Shown here in pieces: positions 55,076-64,000 of a stretch of 64,000 nt of DNA. The notes under the pieces were generated by a model that was not told the origin of the DNA, ran no database searches, and saw only the letters and a program-made list of their open reading frames with translations. The position numbers and the translations under genes are program-made. The DNA is from Ypsolopha sequella (taxonomy: Eukaryota > Arthropoda > Insecta > Lepidoptera > Ypsolophidae): positions 1,072,294-1,136,293 of the forward strand of contig OW204010.1 of assembly GCA_934047225.1 (NCBI GenBank). Direction: 5' to 3'. Position 1 is the stretch's first letter. Each line of letters opens with the position of its first letter.

Positions 55076-56445
55076 GCAGATGAATGGATGGAAAAATTCA
55101 AAACCTTGGAGCGGTCAATGTTCTGCAGTGGACAAACCGGGCAGATGAATGGATGGAAAAATTCAAAACCTTGGAGCGGTCAATGTTCTGCAGTGGACGA
55201 ACCGGGCAGATGAATGGATGGAAAAATTCAAAACCTTGGAGCGGTCAATGTTCTGCAGTGGACGAACCGGGCAGATGAATGGATGGAAAAATTCAAAACC
55301 TTGGAGCGGTCAATGTTCTGCAGTGGACGAACGGGGCAGATGAATGGATGGAAAAATTCAAAACATTGGAGCGGTCAATGTTCTGCAGCGGACGAACCGG
55401 TCAGATGAATGGATGGAAAAATTCAAAACCTTGGAGCGGTCTATGTTCTGCAGTGGACGAACCGGGTAGATGAATGGATGGAAAAATTCAAAACCTTGGA
55501 GCGTTCAATGTTCTGCAGTGGACGAACCGGGCAGATGAATGGATGGAAAAATTCAAAACCTTGGAGCGGTCTATGTTCTGCAGTGGACGAACCGGGCAGA
55601 TGAATGGATGGAAAAATTCAAAACCTTGGAGCGGTCAATGTTCTGCAGTAGACGAACCGGGCAGATGAATGGATGGAAAAATTCAAAACCTTGGAGCGGT
55701 CTATGTTCTGCAGTGGACGAACAGGGCAGATGAATGGATAGAAAAATTCAAAACCTTGGAGCGGTCAATGTTCTGCAGTGGACGAACCGGGCAGATGAAT
55801 GGATGGAAAAATTCAAAACCTTGGAGCGGTCTATGTTCTGCAGTGGACGAACCGGGTAGATGAATGGATGGAAAAATTCAAAACCTTGGAGCGGTCAATG
55901 TTCTGCAGTGGATGAACCGGGCAGATGAATGGATGGAAAAATTCAAAACCTTGGAGCGGTCTATGTTCTGCAGTGGACGAACCGGGCAGATGAATGGATG
56001 GAAAAATTCAAAACCTTGGAGCGGTTTATGTTCTGAACCGGGCAGATAAATGGATGGAAAAATGCAAAACCTTGGAGCGGTCTGTGTTCTGAACCGGGCA
56101 GATAAATGGATGGAAAAATGAAAACCTTGGAGTGGTCTATGTTCTGAACCGGGCAGATAAATGGATGGAAAAATGCAAAACCTTGGAGCGGTCTATGTTC
56201 TGAACCGGGCAGATAAATGGATGGAAAAATGCAAAACCTTGGAGCGGTCTATGTTCTGAACCGGGCAGATAAATGGATGGAAAAATGAAAAACTTGGAGC
56301 GGTCTATGTTCTGAACCGGCCAGATAAATGGATGGAAAAATGCAAAACTTGGAGCGGTCTATGTTCTGAACCGGGCAGATAAATGGATGGAAAAATGCAA
56401 AACCTTGGAGCGGTCTATGTTCTGAACCGGGCAGATAAATGGATG
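55076..56445 (+). repeat. Array of 65-bp units (~15) then 56-bp units (~7), derived from an RTE 3' end
   Basis: The unit 'gcagatgaatggatggaaaa' then 'attcaaaaccttggagcggt' then 'caatgttctgcagtggacgaaccgg' is 65 bases to about 56035. Thereafter 'cagtggacg' is lost, giving 56-base units ('gttctgaaccgg', 'gcagataaatgg'). In frame it reads NLGAVYVLQWTNRADEWMEK, matching NIGEAYVQQWTNTGCWMDG of the RTE end at 57590-57745. The array is thus an amplified piece of RTE C-terminal coding and 3' end. Confidence 0.9.
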
Positions 56446-56797
56446 GAAAAAAACGTGTCTGCACATTAAATATTTTTTGCAAAATTATAAATGAAATGGG
56501 TTATTAGTAAATTAAAGTATTTTATTATCTGTGGTATTACCAGCAAAACCAAAGTGTGATCTTTTTGCTGATAGGTTGATGGATGTTTATCGTGAATGCT
56601 TGGAGTTATATGAGAAATATGCAAGAAAGAGTAGTATAACCTAATTGCATTTGTTATTGTGTAATTGTATTTTGAATTATTATTATGTTTTGTATGTACC
56701 TGATAATTTAATGTTTATTAAAATGATTGAAATGTATAGCGTAGTAGAATTCTGTAAAGCTTTACTGTAATGTGAACAATAATAAATAAATTACTGC
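56446..56797 (+). pseudogene. LINE C-terminal fragment related to LINE 'E'
   Basis: 56540-56640 reads KCDLFADRLMDVYRECLELY then EKYARKSSIT-stop, matching CDLFFDRLMDVMRECL of LINE 'E' (45340-45385). The 3' UTR ends 'aataataaataaatt' at about 56797. Left of it, 56446-56510 resembles a diverged 33-bp unit and flank of the array at 18319-18720. Confidence 0.65.
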
Positions 56798-56869
56798 GGT
56801 TTTCTTTATTATCATCGTAGTGAGTGACCCTACACTCGTAGCATAGTGTTTAATCGCATGCGACGCGAC

Positions 56870-57342
56870 TTAAGGCGATTACCGTCGCCAAATTAGCAGC
56901 TTGATGTTTGTCTGTATGAATATCGACGGAAACGACATTGAAATAACGTTCAAATCAGTGCACAATGCGTGGTGGCTGTTACGACGCTCGCTGCGTCCTT
57001 GAAATGGCAAAATAGGAGAAAATAATACTTTTCACATGGGCGTCATTGTTCGATTGAATAATTCTATGTTATATTTATAGCTATCAAGTTTATCTATTTA
57101 TCAAAGCATAAATGAATTAAATCACCTAAGCCGCTTAGGAGCAGTAGGAAATTCAAGCCAAAAAAACACCATTCAGTTGAAACAATTTTTCACATAGAAG
57201 TTTTGAATACGAAAAAGGAAAATGTTGCATATGTTGTCTTAGAGTTGATAATCCATAATACATTTTTTCAATATTTTTGGTTTGGCCATAAAAGAGGAGT
57301 AGGCTTTAGAAAGTACCCATTTGGCGATATTAAGGGCCTTAA
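56870..57342 (-). mobile_element. TTAA-flanked MITE, copy 3
   Basis: Same orientation as copy 2, about 473 bases, with TTAA at 56870-56873 and 57339-57342. It is more diverged from copies 1 and 2 than they are from each other (e.g. 'gttgatgtttgtctgtatg'). Confidence 0.75.
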
Positions 57343-57419
57343 TTGAATCATAAGTGCAAGCAGCTTGACATTTGCGATTAAACAGTGTGTCACGATACTC
57401 GCACTTGTCAAAAAGTAAA

Positions 57420-57570
57420 ACAATATCAAAATGTTTATTTCATAACTTAAATCTTAACACAATACAAGATTGAGGCCTCCTAAAAATACCTGTACCAGAA
57501 GGTCTCACTCTCCATAACAAAATGTTCGTTCAATCATTCATTTGTCATGAAAATAAACTAAATAAAATAA
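57420..57570 (-). mobile_element. LINE 3' UTR fragment
   Basis: Contains 'cctgtaccagaaggtctcac' and a terminal 'aaaatgtttatttcat', matching the 3' UTR style at 1935-2060. No coding part. Confidence 0.45.
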
Positions 57571-57589
57571 ATTGAATTTGAACTTTTTG

Positions 57590-57745
57590 CTCGACTGACG
57601 ATCTGAAGGACGTTGTGGGTGACGACTGACGGCTGGATGAGGATGACTGAGGACCGCCCCGAGTGGCGTAATATTGGGGAGGCCTATGTACAGCAGTGGA
57701 CGAATACGGGCTGCTGGATGGATGGACGGATGAATAAGAACTTCG
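57590..57745 (+). pseudogene. RTE-type LINE C-terminal end
   Basis: The plus strand, with one frameshift, reads RLTDDLKDVVGDD, then EWRNIGEAYVQQWTNTGCWM and DG. This is the canonical end of lepidopteran RTE-like LINEs and is the closest relative in the window of the 55076-56445 array unit. Confidence 0.7.
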
Positions 57746-57779
57746 GGTTCAACAACTAAGTCGCATCGCGCGCATCATG

Positions 57780-58031
57780 CTACGGGGCCTGTTCAGCATT
57801 AATACCTATATATTATTATTTATTTCTTCACACACACGATATACCTACATTACAGATCTAATATATTTTCTCCAATGCGTATTACACGGTAAACAGTAAC
57901 AATAAAAATATTAGCTAAAAAATGATTTTTTTTAGCTATATAGGGTTGTTGATACAATAACTACCAAGCTGAAAACTATCAGTAATTGAAAAACACTTCT
58001 ATGCGAGCGAAGCCGCGGGTAAAACCTAGTA
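57780..58031 (+). mobile_element. Helitron-like 3' end
   Basis: It ends 'gcgagcgaagccgcgggtaa' then 'aacCTAG' (to 58030) followed by T: hairpin plus CTAG. The 5' boundary is not visible. It lies about 40 bases beyond the stop codon of the exon at 58069, that is, in that gene's presumed 3' UTR. Confidence 0.5.
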
Positions 58032-58068
58032 GTAAATAAATAAAGTAGTTACGTCGAGCCATCAACAG

Positions 58069-58224
58069 CTATTTGCTTGTTGGCGGTTTGAGGGTGAGGA
58101 GGAGCACCGCAACTTTCTCTGGCACCGTATTTGGGGCTGTTTCCTTGATCTCGAACGTGGCCATGTACTCTTGGTCTGCCGTTGGTTTATCAGTTACGCT
58201 GAGCTCCACGGACCCTCCGCCAGT
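58069..58224 (-). CDS. Candidate last coding exon of a host gene
   Basis: On the minus strand, a good acceptor ('gaatgtttgttcgcag|ACT') opens a 51-codon frame, TGGGSVELSVTDKPTADQEY, MATFEIKETAPNTVPEKVAV, LLLTLKPPTSK, ending in TAG at 58069-58071. GC content and codon use are far more gene-like than the surroundings. The frame is closed 3' by the stop and 5' by the acceptor, so it is a terminal exon. I do not recognise the protein; the alternating hydrophobic pattern suggests beta-strands. Upstream exons must lie beyond the array and transposon to the right, probably outside the window. A minus-strand AATAAA occurs near 57820. Confidence 0.55.
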   Translation of the reverse strand, partial: TGGGSVELSVTDKPTADQEYMATFEIKETAPNTVPEKVAVLLLTLKPPTSK

Positions 58225-58228
58225 CTGC

Positions 58229-59337
58229 GAACAAACATTCGTGTAGCTTTGTGAAGGTTCGATTTGTAACTAGTTCTTAAGAAACAATAACACCAACAAA
58301 CATTCGTGTAGCTTTGTGAAGGTTCGATTTGTAACTAGTTCTTAAGAAACAATAACACCAACAAACATTCGTGTAGCTTTGTGAAGGTTCGATTTGTAAC
58401 TAGTTCTTAAGAAACAATAACACCAACAAACATTCGTGTAGCTTCGTGAAGGTTCGATTTGTAACTAGTTCTTTAGAAACAATAACACCAACAAACATTC
58501 GTGTAGCTTTGTGAAGGTTCGATTTGTAACTAGTTCTTAAGAAACAATAACACCAACAAACATTCGTGTAGCTTTGTGAAGGTTCGATTTGTAACTAGTT
58601 CTTATGAAACAATAACACCAACAAACATTCGTGTAGTTTTGTAAAGGTTCGATTTGTAACTAGTTCTTAAGAAACAATAACACCAACAAACATTCGTGTA
58701 GCTTTGTGAAGGTTCAATTTGTAACTAGTTCTTAAGAAACAATAACACCAACAAACATTCGTGTAGCTTTGTGAAGGTTCGATTTGTAACTAGTTCTTAA
58801 GAAACAATAACACCAACAAACATTCGTGTAGCTTTGTGAAGGTTCGATTTGTAACTAGTTCTTATGAAACAATAACACCAACAAACATTCGTGTAGTTTT
58901 GTGAAGGTTCGATTTGTAACTAGTTCTTAAGAAACAATAACACCAACAAACATTCGTGTAGCTTTGTGAAGGTTCAATTTGTAACTAGTTCTTAAGAAAC
59001 AATAACACCAACAAACATTCGTGTAGCTTTGTGAAGGTTCGATTTGTAACTAGTTCTTAAGAAACAATAACACCAACAAACATTCGTGTAGCTTTGTGAA
59101 GGTTCGATTTGTAACTAGTTCTTAAGAAACAATAACACCAACAAACATTCGTGTAGCTTTGTGAAGGTTCGATTTGTAACTAGTTCTTAAGAAACAATAA
59201 CACCAACAAACATTCGTGTAGCTTTGTGAAGGTTCGATTTGTAACTAGTTCTTAAGAAACAATAACACCAACAAACATTCGTGTAGCTTTGTGAAGGTTC
59301 GATTTGTAACTAGTTCTTAAGAAACAATAACACCAAC
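58229..59337. repeat. 65-bp array, 17 copies, adjoining a splice acceptor
   Basis: The unit 'aacaaacattcgtgtagctt' then 'tgtgaaggttcgatttgtaa' then 'ctagttcttaagaaacaataacacc' repeats with only occasional substitutions. Its first copy is the last ~65 bases of the intron before the exon at 58069-58224. On the minus strand each unit contains 'ttattgtttcttaag', itself acceptor-like. Confidence 0.95.
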
Positions 59338-59385
59338 AATAAAAAAATCGTCCAAATAACTTTTATACAAAGAATATTAATGTTA

Positions 59386-61288
59386 TAGTACATTTCAAAT
59401 ACCATGGCCCGATTCCACTTAAGACGGTCATTAGGTGTAAACAGTAGGATTAGTGATAACAAAAGATACCTGGCCAGACCCTTTTGCGGTGTGGTATTTT
59501 ACACGCAACCTAATGATCTTGATCGTTTAACCAAGTAATCTTTATGAATGTAAACAATATTTCATGTTAGTTGTCATCTGACTACGTTAGTGATTACACG
59601 TATACTGTCAATAACAATGTTTCGACCTTGGGTAACATCCATAAGTGACCCGTCTAGTGGTGAAGTTAGTTCGCAGCAACGTAAGAAAAGATTTTTAAGC
59701 AAGGACGCTCAAGATGTGGTGATAAGTGTTTATAAAACTTTGTTAAATCGAATGAGCGAAAAAGGTGTAATTAAAGAAACATCAATATTCACCAATGTTC
59801 CGGAAAGGACAGTTAAAAGGATTGTCTCATCACCCTCATCAGGACCAAGATATCTTCCCCGAACACGAATAAAAGCTTCTTTTACAAAAATTGATAATTT
59901 TACAGAAGAATTTGTGAAGAGAACTGTGTACGACTTTTATCGAAAAAATGAAGTTCCAACGCTCACAGAGATTCATCAAACATTATTAGCAAGCGAAGTG
60001 GGCTTTCCATATTCAGAAACGGCACTATGGAGACTTTTACGAAAACTTGGTTTTAAATATGGAAAGTTAAATGAAAGAAGAATCATAATGGAAACTTCAC
60101 GGCTTAAAAAATTAAGAGAAGAATTTATTACCAGTATAAGACTAAAGAGGTCTTCAGGAAAAAGTATTGTATATTTGGACGAGACTTGGTTTGACACCCA
60201 CGATACATTGAAAAAAGGATACAGGGACAATTCTCAAAATTGTTCGACAAATACTCCATGTTCAAGAGGCAAACGTTTAATTCTATTGCACGCAGGCACT
60301 GAAAATGGTTGGATTCCAAGGGCTCTTCTTGTCTCGAGCAAACATTTGAAAAACTCAAGTGCAGACCATCACGAAGACATATGTTCGGAATTGTTCGAAA
60401 GATGGTTCATAGAGCAGCTTTTACCCAATATCCCTGCCAACAGCGTTATCGTTATGGATAATGCGTCTTATCATAGCCGGCAAGACGAAAAAATTCCCAA
60501 CACAAATACAAGAAAAGCGGATATAATAGCTTTTTTAAGAAGGCGTCATGTTACTGTACCTGAGAAAATAACTATTAAGAAGTTGTTGGAAATTGTAGAA
60601 AATCAAAAGTTTGAAAAGAAATACGTCATCGACAAAATAGCGGCTGAGGCTGGGCATGAAATTTTAAGGCTTCCCCCCTATTATTGTGTGTTAAACCCAA
60701 TCGAGCTTATGTGGAGTCATGTGAAAAAACAAATTCGTAAGACGAACATTACACCAACAGTGGGTGATACCGTAATTCAAAATTTAAGAACTGTGGTAGA
60801 CAATACGAACCCCACGCTTTGGAAAAATGCTTGTGAGCATGTCATCAAAGTGGAGAACGACTTTTTAACCCACCCTGTGTATCCATTCATCATAAACACC
60901 TGCGAAACCTCAAGTTCGGAAGAAAATATGTCAGAAAGCGAATGAATCTTATATTTTTTATAATTAATGTACCTATATGTTAAACGTAAATCAATTAAGC
61001 TAGTCGTAACTTAAGTTATCTGAATGTCTGTACTTGTTAATTATTAGACGTTACATGTAATAAATATAAAGATACCATAGTATTATAATTAAACATTAAT
61101 GTAAATAACTAATCATACGTATTTTTATTTTCAAGTACCAAAATTTCTTAGTCACGCTTTAGTTACATACAGATTGCACCGACGCGTGCCAATTTGAAGT
61201 GCTCCAAATTAGATAACAAAAGGCAAACATTATGAGCCCCATTTTTAAGTTTCAAGTGCAATAGGGCCATGGTATTTGAAATGTACTA
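59386..61288 (+). mobile_element. Tc1/mariner-group (IS630-like) transposon, apparently intact
   Basis: The ends AGTACATTTCAAATACCATG + GCCC (left, from 59388) and their inverse at the right (to 61286) form TIRs of about 36 bases, the first 24 identical, flanked by TA. One uninterrupted transposase ORF lies between. It sits within the presumed intron upstream of the exon at 58069. Confidence 0.8.
59590..60945 (+). CDS. DDE transposase, IS630-Tc1-mariner superfamily
   Basis: 451 codons. An alternative start is MFRPWVTS at nt 59617. N-terminal helix-turn-helix region (SKDAQDVVISVYKTLLNRMS, VPERTVKRIV; a second HTH-like LTEIHQTLL...ETALWRLLRKLGFKY). Catalytic core: VYLDETWFDTH (Asp 197), VIVMDNASYHS (Asp 290), and CVLNPIELMWSHVKKQIRK (Glu 372). 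The second Asp and the Glu are 81 residues apart, far more than the 34 of Tc1, resembling the long-spacer 'DD82E' group. Acidic Ser-rich tail (TSSSEENMSESE). Cut-and-paste transposition at TA. All three acidic residues are present with no stop, so it may be active. Confidence 0.85.
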   Translation: MITRILSITMFRPWVTSISDPSSGEVSSQQRKKRFLSKDAQDVVISVYKTLLNRMSEKGVIKETSIFTNVPERTVKRIVSSPSSGPRYLPRTRIKASFTKIDNFTEEFVKRTVYDFYRKNEVPTLTEIHQTLLASEVGFPYSETALWRLLRKLGFKYGKLNERRIIMETSRLKKLREEFITSIRLKRSSGKSIVYLDETWFDTHDTLKKGYRDNSQNCSTNTPCSRGKRLILLHAGTENGWIPRALLVSSKHLKNSSADHHEDICSELFERWFIEQLLPNIPANSVIVMDNASYHSRQDEKIPNTNTRKADIIAFLRRRHVTVPEKITIKKLLEIVENQKFEKKYVIDKIAAEAGHEILRLPPYYCVLNPIELMWSHVKKQIRKTNITPTVGDTVIQNLRTVVDNTNPTLWKNACEHVIKVENDFLTHPVYPFIINTCETSSSEENMSESE

Positions 61289-61866
61289 TACAATTTTATG
61301 ATACGTATTTTAGGGTTTAGGGTTAGGGTTCGAAAATATCCAAATATAGGTCTTTACATATGAAATTGCCGAAATTTTCTTACATATTCATGAGTTCATA
61401 ATTCTTGTAATTCAATAGGTTTTTGAATTATTTGTTTTTTGTTTGAAAGTTGATTTCAGGGTTCCTAAATTTTGTTTTTATTTTCAATTTGATTACAAAA
61501 ATTAAATCTGCAAAAACAGTTCGTCCTAAATGCCATCCATTTCCATGATAAGATTGGTAATAATTTTTTACAGCTGACACTTTTCAGAAATTAAATGAAT
61601 GTTGCTGTTAGCCAAAAAAACTACATAATTTGGAATTAAATGTATGGCTTTTAAGCAATTGTTTCTATGATGTAAATGATTATTTTGAATCTGATATAAT
61701 ATTATGAAAAAATATTTTTTATCATAATTTATCCACTGACATTTTAACTTCATGTTTATAGTTTAATTAATTTTACTATGTTTTATTAGAAAATGTTTAA
61801 TAAGGTTGTTCCCATAATAATGTACAAAACTATATTGCATGATGTGTTCCTTACAATATTTGCATA
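61289..61866. other. AT-rich stretch, no gene
   Basis: It contains 'tttagggtttagggttaggg' at 61311-61330, a short telomere-like run that is not the insect TTAGG repeat. Otherwise I see nothing. Confidence 0.5.
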
Positions 61867-61937
61867 CTGTATGCTACAGTAAAATGTGAGGTCATTGAAT
61901 TCAATTCAATGACCTCACATTTTACTGTAGCATACAG
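61867..61937. repeat. Perfect palindrome, 34-bp arms with 3-base loop
   Basis: 'ctgtatgctacagtaaaatg' + 'tgaggtcattgaat' (61867-61900), then 'tca', then its exact inverse (61904-61937). No mismatch. It directly precedes the 3' UTR of the minus-strand LINE at 61950. Could be a hairpin MITE core or an RNA hairpin. Confidence 0.85.
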
Positions 61938-61949
61938 AATTGGGATATA

Positions 61950-63405
61950 AATATAATAAGATTGTTTATTTATTATTTAACTGATACATAAATTAAACTA
62001 ACATAACATCAAAATTTAAAATCTTAACTAAATAATCTACAAAAGAAAAAATCTACAAGCTAAACCTATATAAAACAAAAATATTAGGAGGCGGCACCTC
62101 CGTTATTACAAACCACTAAATTAAATAAAAAAAATTGTCTAGGTCATCGCTGCCACGGGGCAGGGTACCCAAGACGCTGGCGGCATTACCACGCTGAATA
62201 GCGAGACTTATTCTTTGTCTGAAGTAAGCCCCAGCCCTTGGGTCACGTGAAGTCTCGACCAGGCGCGACGCTATGTCCTTAGAGAGCCGTCGCGCGTCTG
62301 GCCCCCACGGCCCGAACGTCTCTACGCCAAATGGCACAAACATGCAACCCTCTCCTAGAGGCGCGTATTTGCGCCGCTTGTTTAGCTTAAGCAACGAATA
62401 ATTTGTGGATGGAAAAGTCGAAAGCAGGATCTTTAACTTAGGAACTTTGTTTGGACTAGTTAGGAGATAAACATGCTAAAAGTTCTTGCCCCTCCGAGTC
62501 GAGCCCGAGGAGGGGGGGCACAAAGAAGATCCCGTTTTTTGGTTTTTTGCTTACACCTCGAAAACCGTGCATTGTACGAAATTTAGTTTTACTACATAAT
62601 GAAAGCTGATAAAATTTTCTACAACTTTATCTTTTACACTTTTTATCTATCTCCAATCTTTGCCTAGCTATGAGCTTCGAAAAATGGTCGAATTTCGAAG
62701 CCTTTTTCACGTCAACCACGTTGGATTTTAAAATCGTTGTTGTTTTCGTAATCAGCGACCCGATAAACCATTCAAACGATACCCATGTTGATTTTCAAAA
62801 TTTTTACCCCATTTCCCCCTTTTAGGGGTTGAATTCTGAAAAAACTTGAAACACATTTATAGATAAGAGTACTCCTGTGAAGTCTCGAATAAAATAGTCT
62901 AACTAATCTTGTTTCCCCATACAAACTTTGGACACCCGTTTCACCCCATTAGGGGGTGTGTTTTGAAAAATCCTTTCTTAGTGGACGCCTTCACTATATA
63001 AGGTATCTATATGCAAAATTTCAAGTCTATAGAACCAGCTGTTGTTGAGATGTAAGCAAAAAACCAAAAAACGGGATCTTCTTTGTGCCCCCCCCCTCGG
63101 GCTCGACTCGGAGGGATAAGGACTTTTAGTATGTTTATTTCCTAACTAGTCCAAACAAAGTTCTTAAGTCAAAGACCCTGCTTTCGACTTTTCCATCCAC
63201 ATACCCTTAGAGAGCACTCATTTCTCAGCCTATTACCCTCTGCCGCTGCCGCCGCCGCGCCAGCTGAGACAGCGGTCGATCGCACGTGAGACGCGGCAAG
63301 GGTCTTCGTCTTCGCGTCCCACACGATCGAACGACCGTTCTGCCAGGGGATGAGCGTCATCCCGTCAGGCCTCTTGCCATCGTCACGTGTAATACCGTTT
63401 GTCTA
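61950..63405 (-). pseudogene. Second RLE-type LINE copy, 5'-truncated and interrupted
   Basis: The minus strand from about 63405 reads GITRDDGKRPDGMTLIPWQN, GRSIVWDAKTKTLAASHVRS, then GAAAAAAEGNRLRN. It is broken by the inverted-repeat element at 62404-63201, and continues LNKRRKYAPLGEGCMFVPFG, VETFGPWGPDARRLSKDI, QRISLAIQRGNAASVLGTLP, ending DDLDNFFYLI-stop at 62116. This parallels the C-terminal 140 residues of the ORF at 3495-6386 closely. The 3' UTR is 61950-62115. Only endonuclease-domain coding remains. Confidence 0.8.
62404..63201. mobile_element. Element with ~157-bp terminal inverted repeats, nested in the LINE
   Basis: 62404-62560 and 63045-63201 are inverses with few mismatches (TGTGGATGGAAAAGTCGAAA; ttggactagttagga; cctccgagtcgagcccgagg; cacaaagaagatcccgtttt). 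About 62715-62830 matches, inverted, the 145-bp unit of 33704-34430. The interior encodes nothing. No clear target duplication: the flanks read 'cgaataatt' and 'taccctta'. Confidence 0.8.
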
Positions 63406-64000
63406 GGATGGCCGGCAAAATCATTGAGATATAAGAAAATTAAGAGAATTATTTCTAAATATTATTTGAACGGATTGGTCTTGAAATAGGACATAATTAT
63501 GCTAATTTAGTCCCATAAATCAATTCCCATAGGATGGCGATGAGGTGTAAAGTTCCAACAAAAAAATGATGTGTTATTCCTTTACGCCGTACGTACTGAA
63601 GAGGATGGCATATACCCATGCAACTTTTATTATTATATACCCGTTCAGCACAATAATTCTAATGAAAAAGACTTATTTGCTTTTCATAGAGGCGATTATA
63701 TGTTGGCTATTTGGCCTCTTTTTCTTGGACGCGTAATACTAGTGATCACGCAGCGGAACAACAAATTGATGTGTTTTTAGCTAATACTGAAATATTACGT
63801 AGGGAAAAAAATATTGGATTAAGGTAACATCCCTTCATATTTATGTTGCCTATTTAAAAAAAAAAAACAAGTTGATCTCTTAACCGCGTCTTGGAAACGA
63901 ACGAACGAAAAAAAAAGAGATAGTAGATGCTAGTGATTGTTGGCACTTGGTGGAATTTATAAAACATTGTTTAAAAAAACACTTGTACTTATCCACATAT
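63406..64000. other. Repeat debris, no gene
   Basis: 63500-63605 contains Helitron-like interior phrases ('cccataaatcaattcccata', 'tacgccgtacgtactgaa'). The remaining sequence to the window end is AT-rich with no feature I can support. Confidence 0.45.

Noticed and set aside
61311..61330. Telomeric repeat
   Set aside because: Only two or three irregular TTTAGGG/TTAGGG units; lepidopteran telomeres use TTAGG in long tracts.

Overview
The window looks like a repeat-dense stretch of a lepidopteran (moth or butterfly) genome. It is AT-rich, has no bacterial-style gene packing, and carries repeats I associate with Lepidoptera: Helitron-like 3' ends reading 'gcgaagccgcggg...CTAGT', RTE and CR1/Jockey-group LINEs, and repeats ending near 'gactcgcacttggccgg'. 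Almost everything recognisable is a transposable element (TE) or a tandem array. Host coding sequence is limited to three candidate exons, all on the minus strand: 1386-1566, 13095-13166 and 58069-58224.

Layout. 1-2.9 kb: a fold-back repeat, a hairpin element, LINE 3' debris, a tRNA-derived SINE head and a 36-bp array. 3.2-6.5 kb: an intact LINE with a restriction-like endonuclease. 7-9.5 kb: a MITE, a 20-bp array and a GC-rich ~79-bp array. 9.5-18 kb: scattered repeats, one Helitron-like element, LINE fragments, and a candidate promoter plus signal-peptide exon near 13.1-13.24 kb. 18.3-25.1 kb: a 33-bp array, a decayed RTE LINE, a 44-bp array and three MITE-like inverted-repeat elements. 25.9-27.8 kb: a 46-bp array whose unit resembles the 5' half of a tRNA. 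28.0-32.6 kb: a near full-length, disabled CR1/Jockey-group LINE. 32.8-35.3 kb: dispersed repeats, a 145-bp array and a Helitron-like element. 35.6-43.5 kb: a LINE split in three by a 5'-truncated LINE and by an apparently intact 5.2-kb LINE on the opposite strand. 43.5-46.1 kb: an RTE remnant and a LINE that carries both a ten-copy array of its own codons and a TTAA-flanked MITE. 46.9-50.8 kb: a 3.9-kb satellite of 30/31-bp units. 51.2-54.3 kb: a Penelope-like fragment, a promoter-like region and two MITEs. 55.1-56.4 kb: a 65/56-bp array made from an RTE 3' end. 56.5-58.2 kb: LINE scraps, a third TTAA MITE and a last-exon candidate. 58.2-59.3 kb: a 65-bp array lying against that exon's splice acceptor. 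59.4-61.3 kb: an intact Tc1/mariner-group (IS630-like) transposon. 61.9-63.4 kb: a second, truncated copy of the restriction-endonuclease LINE, split by a 0.8-kb element with ~157-bp inverted repeats.

The elements do not form a pathway. They record serial insertion followed by local tandem amplification. Two arrays are demonstrably built from LINE coding sequence, one unit is tRNA-like, one looks exon-like and one lies at a splice site. The most noteworthy ORFs are the two uninterrupted LINEs (3495-6386 and 38557-43202) and the transposase (59590-60945). I saw no CRISPR array, rRNA or operon. All family assignments are from reading motifs; no database search was run.
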